Positions 1 to 8,835 of a stretch of DNA of 64,000 nucleotides are shown piece after piece (within the stretch, counting starts at the first letter, position 1; each line of letters opens with the position of its first letter). The notes beneath the pieces are model-generated. The model was not told the origin of the DNA. It ran no database searches and worked only from the letters and a program-made list of their open reading frames with translations. Where the stretch lies: positions 21,326 to 85,325 of the forward strand of contig JBBARC010000006.1 in the NCBI GenBank assembly GCA_040400005.1, in the 5' to 3' direction. The position numbers were made by a program, and so were the translations under genes. This stretch comes from JBBARC01 sp040400005. Its GTDB lineage: Bacteria > Pseudomonadota > Alphaproteobacteria > Acetobacterales > Acetobacteraceae.

Positions 1-2537
1 CCGATCGCCGCACGCCAGACTGCCGCATTGGCATCCAGCGGCAGCACCTGGCCATTTTTCCCGTCCATCACCGGCTCGGCCGGGCCGCCGCAAGCGGTGG
101 TGATCACCCACACCTGGCGCACCAGCGCTTCGTGCACCACGCCGCCAACACCAACTGGCGCCTGGGCTGGATATAAAACCACGTCGATGTTGGCGAAAAA
201 CTCATCGTGCCTGGTGGCATCATCGGGGTTGGCGATGCGCACGGTGCCGCCGAGATCGGCGATCACCGGCTGGCGATGCCAATCAAGCCCATCATGCGGG
301 CTGTTGATCAGGTGAATGTCAAACGCATCGCGCGGCCAATTCGCCAATGCCCGCGCCAGCACCTGAAAACCATCTTCGGGGGCCAGGCCACCGGCATAGC
401 AAAAACGGATTTTGCCGGACGCGCGCGGCCTACGTGGTTGCGCAGGCATGGTGATGCCATCAGGCAGGGTTACGATGCGGGCCGGATCAGCACCGTTCGC
501 CAGATACAGCGCCCGGTGCGCATCACTGGGGGCAATCAGCAGGGCGGCGTATTCTAAGGCATACCCGAGCAAAGTGGCGCGGGTATCCAAATAACGCGCC
601 AGCGGCAGGCAAGCCGTGCAGGCGCGTGGGTTAATGGTTATCTGGCGGCAATGGCTACGATCTTCCCGCATCATGGTGCCGCGTGCGCACAGCCACCAGG
701 TATCGTGCAGGGTGATCACGTAGGGAATGCCGCGGCTGCGGCAGGTTTTAACAAGCGCTACCCCCATGCCGGCGATATCGTAAAAATGCACAATGGCGGG
801 CTGGGTTGCATCAAGAATCGCACCAAAATGCTCTGCCGCCAGCGGGTTGTCGAACGCCAGAATGGCATCGGCCGCGGGCACCGGAATGGCAAATACGGCG
901 ATGCCATCCTCATCGTAGCGGGTGAGTGTGCCGTGCGCGGTAAAACGATCGACGCTGGTGACAACGCTCACCCGCGTATTTGCCCGGCGCGCCAGGGCGT
1001 GCGCGGTGCCGGCAATGGTCGCGGCAGCGGCAGTTAAAAATTGCGGTGGAAAGCACCGGTTGACCATCAGCAGATCAAGATCTTTTGCCGGCGGCGCATC
1101 AATTTTGGCAACCAGGTTGCGCAGTTGCGCCTGCGCGATCGCGGCCGGGGTGTAGCGGGCCCGCACGCGTGCCTGTGCGGCCTGGGCCAATTTGGCGCGC
1201 AGTTCGCTATCATCGATTAGCGCCAGCAATGCCGCTTCCCACGCCGCATCGGTATCGGCCAAAAATCCGCAGCTGGCGTCAACCGCTTCGGCAAAATGGG
1301 CACGTGGCGAACAGATCGAGGGCACCCCCAGAATGGCGGCTTCTAAAAACTTGATGTTGCTTTTGGCATCATTAAACGGGCTGGGTTCTAAGGGGGCTAG
1401 GCTAATATCGCAGGCTGCCAGTGTGTGCAGATAGCTGGCAAAGCCGGTGGCAGGCAGGCACTCGATCTGTGCTGCGACATCGGCGAAGATCGCGGGCAGG
1501 GTCACCTCGCCGATTAAGCGTAGGCGGGCCTGCGGGCGGGCCCGCAACACGGCGAGCAGGGCAGGGGCTGCCTGCATAAAATCGCCATCATGGGTGCGTG
1601 ATCCCGATCCATAGCCAATAATGATGCCGTCGTTTGGCGGCGCTTTGGGTAAGTTTTCTGCAATGGTGAGGGTTTCTTCGTCGAGCGCGTTTTCCACCAC
1701 CAATGTTTCAGGCACACCCGCCGCCAGCATGGCACGGGCCAGCGATGGGGTGGAGGCAATGGCGCCATCACAGGCCAGCAACGCTTGGCGGTATAGCGGC
1801 GCGCCGCCCAGCACGCCTTCGCGGGCGGCGGCCGGCAGGGCGCGCACGTTGCGATCCTGCAAGTAAAGATCGCGATCGAAGATGAGATCATCGAGATCAT
1901 ACCACACCGGCACGCGCAACGCCCGCGCCATGGTGATCAGCGCCAGCACCTGTTTATCCGCCGGCACCCGGTAGAGGATAACAAAACTTGCCGTTGCCAG
2001 CGCCGAGCGGCAGGCGAGATCGTCGGTCCAGTTGACCACGCGGGCCGGCATGCCGAGTAGGCCGAACATGGTTTGCTTTTGCCAAACACGATATTTGGCA
2101 CATTGCACGATCGATAATTCGGCAACAATCAGCACGTTGGCGGCAAGCAACAGGTGCGCATCGGTGGCAGGCGGGGAGCCCAAGGCTTGCCCAGAAGCGG
2201 CGGTGGTGCTGGGTGTTTTGCGCGCGTGCAGAAAGGCACGGCCGCGGCGCCATACCGCCGGCCACCCTTCATCATTGGCAATGTCGCGCGCGCGGCCCAT
2301 TACCATGCGCAGTTGGGTGCGCCGCGAGCTGTTGGTGCGGCACAAATCCACCAGCACGCGTGCGGGAAAGGTAGCACGCCAGAACAACGATCCGCGAATT
2401 TGGATCATCACCTGGTGCATTTGGTCGCGTTCGTGCACCAGCAATTCGCCGCGTTTGGCATGTAAAGCGGCCGACGCACGGGCCGCGGCTAATTGCGCGC
2501 GCAGTTCGGCGGTGTTGGCGGGTGCGTCGTTTGGCAT
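1..2537 (-). CDS. Tandem GT-B glycosyltransferase (partial, runs off left edge)
   Basis: The minus-strand frame is open from the ATG at 2537 to the window edge, so at least 845 residues are present and the C-terminus is missing. After a short alpha-helical N-terminus there are two GT4-like domains. The first carries an acceptor/donor motif PSPFNDAKSNIKFLEAAI around residues 380-400. The second starts near residue 486 and has TTACGGPAEPVMDGKNG near 810-826. Such double-headed enzymes usually build cell-surface polysaccharide or O-antigen by adding two successive sugars; the sugars cannot be read from sequence. The gene starts 9 bases after the SDR stop, so the two are probably co-transcribed. 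Confidence 0.8.
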   Translation of the reverse strand, partial: MPNDAPANTAELRAQLAAARASAALHAKRGELLVHERDQMHQVMIQIRGSLFWRATFPARVLVDLCRTNSSRRTQLRMVMGRARDIANDEGWPAVWRRGRAFLHARKTPSTTAASGQALGSPPATDAHLLLAANVLIVAELSIVQCAKYRVWQKQTMFGLLGMPARVVNWTDDLACRSALATASFVILYRVPADKQVLALITMARALRVPVWYDLDDLIFDRDLYLQDRNVRALPAAAREGVLGGAPLYRQALLACDGAIASTPSLARAMLAAGVPETLVVENALDEETLTIAENLPKAPPNDGIIIGYGSGSRTHDGDFMQAAPALLAVLRARPQARLRLIGEVTLPAIFADVAAQIECLPATGFASYLHTLAACDISLAPLEPSPFNDAKSNIKFLEAAILGVPSICSPRAHFAEAVDASCGFLADTDAAWEAALLALIDDSELRAKLAQAAQARVRARYTPAAIAQAQLRNLVAKIDAPPAKDLDLLMVNRCFPPQFLTAAAATIAGTAHALARRANTRVSVVTSVDRFTAHGTLTRYDEDGIAVFAIPVPAADAILAFDNPLAAEHFGAILDATQPAIVHFYDIAGMGVALVKTCRSRGIPYVITLHDTWWLCARGTMMREDRSHCRQITINPRACTACLPLARYLDTRATLLGYALEYAALLIAPSDAHRALYLANGADPARIVTLPDGITMPAQPRRPRASGKIRFCYAGGLAPEDGFQVLARALANWPRDAFDIHLINSPHDGLDWHRQPVIADLGGTVRIANPDDATRHDEFFANIDVVLYPAQAPVGVGGVVHEALVRQVWVITTACGGPAEPVMDGKNGQVLPLDANAAVWRAAI

Positions 2538-2546
2538 GGCAGGGGA

Positions 2547-3314
2547 TTATATCGCGGTGTAACCGCCATCTACGCCAAAAGCTTGCCCTGTCACAAAGCT
2601 TGCCGATGGCGACAGTAAAAACACCACGGCATTGGCGATTTCGGTGGCAGTGCCCAGGCGGCCAATCGGGTGCAAGGCGGTTAAGCCGGCGCGGCGATCG
2701 GCATCGTTGCCAATGATGCGGTCTAGCATGGGGGTATCGATGCAGCCGGGGCAGACCGCGTTAATGCGTATGCCGGCGGCGCCGTATTCGGCGGCGGCAC
2801 TTTTGGTGAGGCCAATAACGCCGTGTTTGCTGGCGCTGTAAATGGGCAGGGTGGGAGCGCCGACCAAACCTGCGACCGATGCGGTGTTGACAATGGCGCC
2901 GCCAATGCCGGAGGCCAGCATCAGGCGCAGTTCTTCGCGTAGGCAAAGATACACGCCTTTAAGGTTTACCCCGATGACGGCATCAAAAGTTGCTTCATCG
3001 CTATCGGCGGTGGGGCCGCCGGGGCCATCGATGCCGGCGTTGTTAAAGGCGAAATCGAGCCGGCCGAAACGGGCCATAGTGGCGGCAAACATAGCGGCCA
3101 CGGATGTTGAGTTGCTGACATCAACCTGCAGTGCAATCGCCTCGGCGCCCAGGGCTTCGACTTGGGCGCGGGTATCATCGGCGCCGGTGAGATCGAGGTC
3201 GGCCAGGGCCAGTTGGGCGCCGGATTCGGCTAGGCGAAGGGCGGTGGCGCGGCCGATGCCGCCGGCGGCCCCGGTGATGAGAGCGACTTTACCGGCGATG
3301 CCATGTTCGATCAT
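2547..3314 (-). CDS. SDR family NAD(P)-dependent oxidoreductase
   Basis: This is a 255-residue classical short-chain dehydrogenase. It has the cofactor motif TGAAGGIGRA near residue 15, the NNAG structural motif near 90, and the catalytic Tyr and Lys in YSASK near 158. The C-terminus ends in the usual DGGYTAI. The length is normal for the family. The substrate is unknown; sugar, steroid or 3-oxoacyl alcohols are all possible. Four short direct repeats lie 60-110 bases upstream of the start and could bind a regulator. The partial glycosyltransferase follows at once, so a sugar-related role is possible but only inferred. Confidence 0.85.
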   Translation of the reverse strand: MIEHGIAGKVALITGAAGGIGRATALRLAESGAQLALADLDLTGADDTRAQVEALGAEAIALQVDVSNSTSVAAMFAATMARFGRLDFAFNNAGIDGPGGPTADSDEATFDAVIGVNLKGVYLCLREELRLMLASGIGGAIVNTASVAGLVGAPTLPIYSASKHGVIGLTKSAAAEYGAAGIRINAVCPGCIDTPMLDRIIGNDADRRAGLTALHPIGRLGTATEIANAVVFLLSPSASFVTGQAFGVDGGYTAI

Positions 3315-3372
3315 AAAAATTCCCCGTGTTTAACGTGGGAACATTGCGCAGACCCGGCCGAACCGGGCAAGG

Positions 3373-3430
3373 CCTGCGCAATTTGGGGGCCTGCGCAATT
3401 TGAGGCCTGCGCAATTTGGGACCTGCGCAA
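3373..3430. repeat. Four short direct repeats upstream of the SDR gene
   Basis: CCTGCGCAA recurs at 3373, 3390, 3406 and 3422, with 16-17 base spacing. In the first three copies it extends to CCTGCGCAATTTG. The core contains the palindrome TTGCGCAA or its half. The block sits between the DUF4167 stop and the SDR start and may be an operator array or a terminator relic. Confidence 0.6.
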
Positions 3431-3442
3431 CCTGGGCCTGTA

Positions 3443-4317
3443 TTAACCTTCGGGTGGAGCTGCCGCGATGGGTATTTCGCGGGTTTCGACCACGGGTTGG
3501 TCGCCCCAGCCGGAAGGTTGCATGTCCTCGGACGGGTCGTAGCCATCCTGGGCATCGCGGCGCGGGCCGTTATGTTGGGCCCGTTCTTGATTGCGGTCGG
3601 GGCGATCCTGGGTCGGGCGATCTTGTTGCCGGTTAGCCTGCTGACGATCGCCCTGGTTGCGGTCGCCCTGCTGACGGTCACCTTGGTAGCGATCGCTGTG
3701 CTGGCGTTCATTGGGCTGGCGTTCATTGGGCTGGCGTTCATTGGGCTGGCGTTCNNNNNNNNNNNNNNNNNNNNNNNNNNNNNNNNNNNNNNNNNNNNNN
3801 NNNNNNNNNNNNNNNNNNNNNNNNNNNNNNNNNNNNNNNNNNNNNNNNNNNNNNGCTGGCGTTCATTGGGCTGGCGTTCATTGGGCTGGCGTTCATTGGG
3901 CTGGCGTTCGTTGGGTTGGCGTTCGCCCGGTTGGCGTTCACCTTGCGCGCGTTCCTCTTGGGGACGTTCACCTTGAACACGTTCGCCGGGAGGGGGCGCC
4001 TGATTTTGGGTGGCCAGGTTGATGGCGTTGACGATACGGAAATAATGTTCGGCGTGCTGAAAATAGCTTTCGGCCATGACGCGGTCACCGGCTTGGGTGG
4101 CGTCGCGGCCGAGCTGTAAGTATTTCTCGAATAATTGCTGGGCGGTGCCGCGCACCCGCAGATCGGGGCCGTTGCTATCAAAAACATGGTTGCGGTTAAG
4201 CGGGATGTTGCCGCTATAGCTGCGCGGGGCACCGCCGCCACCACCACCGTTGTTACCACCGCCGCCGCCACCGCCACTGCGATTATTATTGCGGCCGCGC
4301 ATACGTTTCATGTTCAT
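3443..4317 (-). CDS. DUF4167 domain protein, interrupted by assembly gap
   Basis: The N-terminus (KRMRGRNNN, then a Gly/Asn-rich stretch) and the domain with NHVFDSNGPDLRVRGTAQ and AESYFQHAEHYFRI are diagnostic of alphaproteobacterial DUF4167. This family is commonly next to prfA/prmC, and prmC is upstream here. The rest is a low-complexity tail of ERQPN pentapeptides encoded by a 15-bp tandem repeat. A run of 100 N (3755-3854) sits inside that repeat. The correct frame resumes after it and ends ERQHSDRYQGD...PPEG at TAA 3445-3443. A 100-base gap breaks the frame, so 100 is a placeholder; the real length must be 2 modulo 3. Start chosen at 4317 (MNMKRM). Confidence 0.85.
3711..3915. repeat. 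15-bp tandem repeat (ERQPN) spanning the assembly gap
   Basis: Copies of ATTGGGCTGGCGTTC (plus strand) lie on both sides of the 100-N gap. The true copy number is unknown because short-read assembly cannot resolve it. Confidence 0.9.
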
Positions 4318-4666
4318 CGTCAGCGGATTGACTTTCCTGTTCAAGGCGAGCGGCGATCCCGGATCGGCCCGGCAGCATAAATCTGCTGTGGGGGATGGGG
4401 TGCCCGAAACGCCTTGGTTGTGTTCCCTGGTCATCGCACGCACTGGCCATCATGGCCTGGCTGTCTTTCGCATTTGGCCTTTGTGGTCGGTGCCCAGGCC
4501 CGAAGGCCTGCAAGCAAAAGGCGTAAACGCGGTGCGAGTGGGACCCTAGCGGTGTGCGCCCGCGATTCCAAACGGTTTTTTAGGGTGGGCTGCGGTGGTC
4601 GCGCGTCCCGTGTTCCGACGCGATAAAGGTTTTTTGCTTCTTTTCTTTAGAAAAGAGACCATTACC
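4318..4666. other. Intergenic region with half of repeat family C
   Basis: This is about 350 bases between prmC and DUF4167. It should hold the DUF4167 promoter, though no clear -35/-10 pair is visible. The left end (about 4624-4661) contains the hairpin half of the family-C intergenic element, GCTTCTTTTCTTTAGAAAAG, right after the prmC stop, where it could terminate transcription. Confidence 0.6.
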
Positions 4667-5563
4667 TTACCTTCTTAACACCAAAGCGCGCGGAATCCCG
4701 GCCAAATCGGCCCGCGTTGATGTGGAAAAACCAGCATGCTTGGCCATTTGGGTAACGGCCTCGGCCTGGCCGATACCCAGTTCAAAGATGGCAACACCGC
4801 CCAGTGCCAGCAGTGCCGGCAGGGCGGTGAGCAAGGCCAGGTAGGCGGTGAGGCCATTGGCGCCGCCATCGAGTGCCAAGCGGGGTTCGTGCTGGGCGAC
4901 TTCGGCCATGAGGCCGGCGATGTCGGCGGCTGGGATGTAGGGCGGGTTGGATAGGACGAGGTCGAACTGGGCATTAATAGGTGCGGCCCAGTCGGCGGCC
5001 AGGAAGGCGGCGCGGTTTTGCAAGTGGTTGAGCTGGGCGTTGCCTGCTGCGAGTGCGACGGCGGCCGGGTTAAGATCGACCCCGATGCCAAAGCTTGCGG
5101 GGAATTCGGCGAGGGCTGCGAGCAGCAAGCAGCCGGTGCCTGTGCCGAGATCGAGGATGCGGTAGGGCCTGGCGCGATCTGGGAAAGCGGCGAGGGCCGC
5201 TTCGATCAAGGTTTCGCTATCAGGGCGGGGGATGAGGGTTGCCGGCGATACGACGATATCCAGCGTCCAGAATCCCGTCGTGCCGATGATAAACGCCATT
5301 GGCTCGTGGGCGGCGCGGCGGGCGATTAGGGCCGCGTAGGCGGCCAAATCGAATGGCGGATTGCCCGGGGATGCGCCCGGGGATGCGCCCGGGGATGCGC
5401 CCGGGAATGCGCCCGGGGACTCAAGAGGGATTGGTGCGCGGGGGGGGAGGTTGAGGTGGTGGGCGAGCAGCACGCGGGCTTCGCGGGCGGGGCAATCGAC
5501 GCCGGCGGCGGCGAGGGCGCGTGTTGCATCGGCCAGGGTTTTTCGCACGGTTGCGTGGGGCAT
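4667..5563 (-). CDS. prmC: Peptide chain release factor N5-glutamine methyltransferase
   Basis: PrmC (HemK) methylates the glutamine of the GGQ motif in RF1/RF2. The 298-residue protein has the SAM-binding motif LDLGTGTGCLLLAAL near residue 140 and the NPPYIP motif that grips the target glutamine near 208. It starts MPHATVRKTL at 5563. Between the N-terminal helical domain and the catalytic domain there is a Pro/Gly insertion of PGAS repeats, encoded by 12-bp tandem repeats at 5365-5420. Such insertions are not part of the family core and are probably a flexible linker. The DUF4167 gene follows, a typical alphaproteobacterial pairing. Confidence 0.93.
   Translation of the reverse strand: MPHATVRKTLADATRALAAAGVDCPAREARVLLAHHLNLPPRAPIPLESPGAFPGASPGASPGASPGNPPFDLAAYAALIARRAAHEPMAFIIGTTGFWTLDIVVSPATLIPRPDSETLIEAALAAFPDRARPYRILDLGTGTGCLLLAALAEFPASFGIGVDLNPAAVALAAGNAQLNHLQNRAAFLAADWAAPINAQFDLVLSNPPYIPAADIAGLMAEVAQHEPRLALDGGANGLTAYLALLTALPALLALGGVAIFELGIGQAEAVTQMAKHAGFSTSTRADLAGIPRALVLRR
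5365..5420. repeat. 12-bp tandem repeat inside prmC
   Basis: Four copies of GGATGCGCCCGG (one with a change) encode PGAS units in the interdomain linker of PrmC. They keep the frame and so can expand or contract without harm. Confidence 0.8.
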
Positions 5564-5875
5564 GGCGGTGTTTCACCTGGCGCCGGGGCGGGGTCAATTA
5601 CCGCGGTGATTGCGCGGGGGCTACGTGGGACCGCTGCCAATGAAGCTGGTGCTGCGCAACCGATAACTTGGTGGGTAAGGCCGGGCGCCGCAGGCTGTTG
5701 CCGCGCTGACCCCCGCGCGGCCACCCAGCTTGGGGCACCGCTTGCAAAGCCCGCGGGGTTTGGCCGATTTTCTGATGGCACGGGGCGTTACTGTGAGCCC
5801 AGCTTGCGATGGCGGATGACGCTTTCGCTTATCCGCCCGACAGCTTGCGTGCGTTGGCGTGCTGGATCGCGCCCG
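5564..5875. other. Intergenic region upstream of prmC
   Basis: These 312 bases lie between prmC and the unknown gene at 5876. I see no convincing ORF, hairpin or promoter box. prfA, which often precedes prmC, is absent here. Confidence 0.5.
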
Positions 5876-6577
5876 TTAGGGCGGGGAAGTGGCGCGGGGG
5901 TCGGGGGCGGCGTCGTCGAAATCTATGGGGTTGTAGGTGGTGAAGAGAAATTCGTCTGGCAGTGTTTTGAAGTTTATTTGGATGCCGAGTTCGTCGCAGA
6001 TGTTGATGAGGAGGTCGGGGATTTCGATGGTTTGATCGGGGTCGGCGGCGAGGTGTTCGTCGGCGCGGGCGGTGGTTTCGCGTAATAGCGCGGCGCGGTC
6101 GGGGTGGTTGGTGGTGACGACGCGTAAACCTTCTTGCAGTTTGGCGCGGCGGGGATCGGGCGGGGGTATCGGGGCGCGGGCGGTGGCGGCGGTGGTGGCG
6201 GCGAGGCGGGCTTCGAGGGCGATGCAGTCTCGCACGACGGCGGCTAGGCGGGTGAAAAGCACGGCGGGGTTGGTTGGTTTGGCGGATGCGGGTGTGGCGG
6301 GGCGGGGCGCAGGGGTGGGATTGGCGCGCGGCGCGGCTACGCGATCCGCTGGTGGCGCCGGCGGTTGGGTGAGTTGGGGTTCGGCGTGTGGCTCTGGTGG
6401 CTCGGCCCAGTCGGCCAGGGTGCGGGCGGCGGCGGCGCGGGCTAGGCCCATGGCGAGGTCAGCCAGTTCCGCGCACAGGCGCAGGTGGCGCTGGGTGCGG
6501 GCTTCGGCGTCGGGCGGTTGGATGGGGGTGGGTGTGGTCAGGGTTTTGCGGCTTTTAGTAGTTAAGATTGATAACAC
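5876..6577 (-). CDS. Hypothetical protein with Pro/Ala-rich linker
   Basis: This is an unrecognised 233-residue protein. An N-terminal helical segment (about 25-60) rich in Arg and Ala is followed by a Pro/Ala linker (about 62-100), a second helical segment (about 105-135), and a more conserved-looking C-terminus with DLLINICDELGIQINF and EFLFTTYNPIDFDD. No signal peptide or membrane span is visible. GTG at 6577 gives the longest frame; an internal start is possible. The upstream region is AT-rich, unlike its surroundings, as expected for a promoter. Confidence 0.55.
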   Translation of the reverse strand: MLSILTTKSRKTLTTPTPIQPPDAEARTQRHLRLCAELADLAMGLARAAAARTLADWAEPPEPHAEPQLTQPPAPPADRVAAPRANPTPAPRPATPASAKPTNPAVLFTRLAAVVRDCIALEARLAATTAATARAPIPPPDPRRAKLQEGLRVVTTNHPDRAALLRETTARADEHLAADPDQTIEIPDLLINICDELGIQINFKTLPDEFLFTTYNPIDFDDAAPDPRATSPP

Positions 6578-6590
6578 TACAGTGATATGT
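6573..6590 (-). promoter_or_regulatory. Imperfect palindrome at the start of the 6577 gene
   Basis: ATAACACTACAGTGATAT is close to dyad-symmetric (CACT/AGTG core) and overlaps the GTG start within an AT-rich stretch (about 6575-6655). It may be an operator; this is inference. Confidence 0.35.
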
Positions 6591-6752
6591 GCTAATAGGG
6601 CAAGTTTTTTTTGTGAGTTATTTAGAATAATAAGTTAGTTATGTTAATTGTCGCGACGCTTTAGGGCGGTGGGGGGAGCTTAACGGCCGGGCGCTTGGGT
6701 GAGGCAAGGGTGGCGCCGTGCGCGGCGGTGGGGCGTGCGGCTTGCTGGTGTT

Positions 6753-6774
6753 GGCGCGCTGGAGCGCGCCCTAC
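6753..6774 (-). repeat. Solo REP (GTAG plus GC-rich hairpin)
   Basis: On the minus strand this reads GTAG followed by an inverted repeat GGCGCGC/GCGCGCC with a 4-base loop. That is the layout of REP sequences mobilised by RAYT transposases; one such enzyme is encoded at 20645. Confidence 0.6.
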
Positions 6775-6861
6775 AGCTTGCTGCTAGAGTGCACGCCCCG
6801 CTTGTAAGGGCTGCGGCCAATCGCCATAACAGACCGTACCATATCAGTCCTGATTGAGAGC

Positions 6862-6957
6862 GCGGCCAAAAACCGCACACACGAAAGGGCGGCCACTGGC
6901 CGCACATTGGAAAGGGCGGCCACTGGCCGACCACATGAAAGGGCGGCCAAAAGCCGC
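6862..6957 (+). repeat. Four 27-bp palindromic iterons in the nfu leader
   Basis: The core GCGGCCACTGGCCGC (outer copies GCGGCCAAAA(A/G)CCGC) starts at 6862, 6889, 6916 and 6943, exactly 27 bases apart. Each core is a short hairpin. The period equals nine codons and is in phase with nfu, so an upstream in-frame ATG at 6854 would encode KGRPLAAHW-type repeats fused to Nfu. The array ends 11 bases before the nfu ATG. Confidence 0.85.
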
Positions 6958-6967
6958 GGGCAAAAAA

Positions 6968-7528
6968 ATGTTTATCGAAACCGAGCAAACCCCCAACCCC
7001 GCCACCCTAAAATTTCTGCCCGGCTGCCCCGTGGTCGCGCACGGCACCGCCGATTTTTCCAATGCCGAGCAAACCGACCGCAGCCCCTTGGCCCAGGCCC
7101 TGTTTGGCCTGGCCGGTGTTGCGCGGGTGTTTTTGGGCGCCGATTTTATCACCGTCACCAAGGCCGATCATGCCGAGTGGCAGCAGCTAAAACCCCAGGT
7201 GCTGGGCGCTGTGATGGCCCATTTTGTCGCCGGCTACCCGGTGCTGCTGGATGCCCCGCAAGCCGCGGCCGAGGGTGATTTTGCCGAAGCCGACCGCGAC
7301 ATTGTCGATCAAATCAAAGAATTGCTCGATACCCGCGTGCGGCCCGCGGTTGCCGGCGATGGCGGCGATATTGTGTTTCACGGCTTTCGCGATGGCGTGG
7401 TGATGCTGCACATGCAGGGTGCCTGTTCGGGCTGCCCATCTTCTCGGGCGACGCTAAAACACGGCATCGAATCCATGCTGCGCCATTACGTGCCCGAGGT
7501 GGTGGCGGTGGAGCAGATAGAGCTTTAA
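6968..7528 (+). CDS. NifU family Fe-S scaffold/carrier protein
   Basis: This 186-residue protein has an N-terminal Nfu_N domain (FIETEQTPNPATLKFLPG) and a C-terminal NifU-like domain with the cluster-binding CxxC in GACSGCPSS near residue 157. It delivers Fe-S clusters to target enzymes in the cytoplasm. The start at 6968 matches the conserved family N-terminus. A longer frame from 6854 would add 38 residues from the 27-bp repeats and is less likely. It is followed after 51 bases by the nitroreductase and probably heads the 6.9-9.3 kb operon. Confidence 0.92.
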   Translation: MFIETEQTPNPATLKFLPGCPVVAHGTADFSNAEQTDRSPLAQALFGLAGVARVFLGADFITVTKADHAEWQQLKPQVLGAVMAHFVAGYPVLLDAPQAAAEGDFAEADRDIVDQIKELLDTRVRPAVAGDGGDIVFHGFRDGVVMLHMQGACSGCPSSRATLKHGIESMLRHYVPEVVAVEQIEL

Positions 7529-7579
7529 GCTGCCGCCCAACGCCCCGATGGGGGGCATCGGTACACAGGGGTTTGGCTG

Positions 7580-8164
7580 ATGGCTTTGGATGATGCGGCG
7601 CTAGATGTGCTGTTTAGGGATGCGCGCACGCAAAATGCGTGGACCAGTGCTGCGGTGGATGAAGCCACCCTGCGCGCGCTCTATGATTTGGTGAAAATGG
7701 CGCCGACGTCAGCCAATTGCTCGCCGGCGCGGTTTGTTTTTCTCACCACGGACGCGGCGCGCGAAAAACTGCGGCCGGCCCTATCCCCCGGCAATGTTGC
7801 CAAGACCATGGCGGCACCGGTGGTGGTGATTGTGGCGATCGATCCGCAATTTTACGATCGGCTGCCGCAGTTGTTTCCACATGCCGATGCACGCGCCTGG
7901 TTTGCCGGCAACCCTGATTTGGCCGACGAAACCGCCTTTCGTAATGCCACTTTGCAGGGCGGCTACTTCATCCTCGCCGCGCGCGCTTTGGGCTTGGATT
8001 GCGGGCCGATGTCGGGGTTTGATAAAGCGGCCGTTGATGCCGCGTTTTTTGCCGACAGCGGCTGGCGGGCGAATTTTCTGATCAACATCGGCCACGGCGA
8101 CCCTAGTGCGGTGTTCGCCCGCAGCCCGCGGTTGGATTTTGATGATGCGTGTTTGGTGCTGTGA
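7580..8164 (+). CDS. Nitroreductase family, malonic semialdehyde reductase (RutE-like)
   Basis: This 194-residue flavoprotein has the RutE/HadB pattern: KMAPTSANCSPARFVF near residue 38 for FMN binding, LQGGYFILAARALGLDCGPM near 128, and FLINIGHGDP near 164. RutE reduces malonic semialdehyde to 3-hydroxypropionate in pyrimidine catabolism. No other rut gene is nearby, so the substrate here is uncertain. It ends 5 bases before tsaB and is probably translated with it. Confidence 0.85.
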   Translation: MALDDAALDVLFRDARTQNAWTSAAVDEATLRALYDLVKMAPTSANCSPARFVFLTTDAAREKLRPALSPGNVAKTMAAPVVVIVAIDPQFYDRLPQLFPHADARAWFAGNPDLADETAFRNATLQGGYFILAARALGLDCGPMSGFDKAAVDAAFFADSGWRANFLINIGHGDPSAVFARSPRLDFDDACLVL

Positions 8165-8169
8165 CCGGC

Positions 8170-8835
8170 ATGGATGTGGATAACGGCGGCGCCGCAAAAA
8201 TCCTGGCCTTAAGCACCGCCGGGCGTAAACCAAGTGCGGCCATGGTGCAGGGCGATGCGGTGCTTGGCACTTGGGCCGCCGATGGCAGCGATGGGCTGGC
8301 GGCAAGCTTGCCGGTGGCGATTGCCGATTTGGTGGCCGCCCACGGCGCGCCCGATCTGATCGCGGTGTGCGCCGGCCCGGGCAGTTTTACCGGGCTGCGC
8401 ACCGGCATGTCGGTTGCCGCCGGCCTTGCTGCTGGCTACGGCATAGATGTGGTGGCGGTGACCCAAGCCGAGGCGATGGCGGCGGAATTGGGCGACATCA
8501 CCGCTGGCCGCGCGCTGTGGACCGCCGTGGATAGCCGGCGGGATAGGGTATTTTTGGATCAGGGCGGCGGTTTTGCCAGTGTGGCGATTGCCGATGTGCA
8601 AGCGCCGCGAGGGGCTATCGCCGTTGCCGGTGATGCGACCATTGCCCTGGCGGCATCCTTGGCCGCACGTGGCGCCAACGTTATGCTGACCGGCGCGCGC
8701 GATGCGCAACCGCGGTTTGTCGCCCGCGCTGCTGTGTTGCGGGCGGCGGGAGAATTGCCGCCTTTGGCGTGCGAGCCGCTTTATGTCGATCAGCCGGCCG
8801 TGAGTGTGCCTGCCGCTGCGGTGGCGCTGGGGTGA
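8170..8835 (+). CDS. tsaB: tRNA threonylcarbamoyladenosine biosynthesis protein TsaB
   Basis: TsaB pairs with TsaD and TsaE to make t6A37 in tRNAs that read ANN codons. The N-terminal ASKHA fold is seen in KILALSTAG, and the family signature CAGPGSFTGLRTG is at about residue 72-84. The length (221) is typical. The start ATG at 8170 gives MDVDNGG; an ATG at 8149 would overlap the upstream gene. The stop overlaps the GTG of rimI, the common tsaB-rimI coupling. Confidence 0.93.
   Translation: MDVDNGGAAKILALSTAGRKPSAAMVQGDAVLGTWAADGSDGLAASLPVAIADLVAAHGAPDLIAVCAGPGSFTGLRTGMSVAAGLAAGYGIDVVAVTQAEAMAAELGDITAGRALWTAVDSRRDRVFLDQGGGFASVAIADVQAPRGAIAVAGDATIALAASLAARGANVMLTGARDAQPRFVARAAVLRAAGELPPLACEPLYVDQPAVSVPAAAVALG

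Noticed and set aside
3289..4443. A continuous 384-residue minus frame across the N gap
   Set aside because: The C-terminal part after the gap is out of frame relative to the ERQPN repeat; the correct end is TAA at 3445-3443.
5326..5781. 151-residue frame overlapping the prmC start
   Set aside because: It is a shifted frame over the prmC N-terminus with Pro/Ser/Ala composition typical of an antiphase shadow.
6854..6967. N-terminal extension of Nfu from ATG 6854
   Set aside because: The added residues are repeat-encoded and the family N-terminus begins at 6968; not excluded, so noted as a finding.
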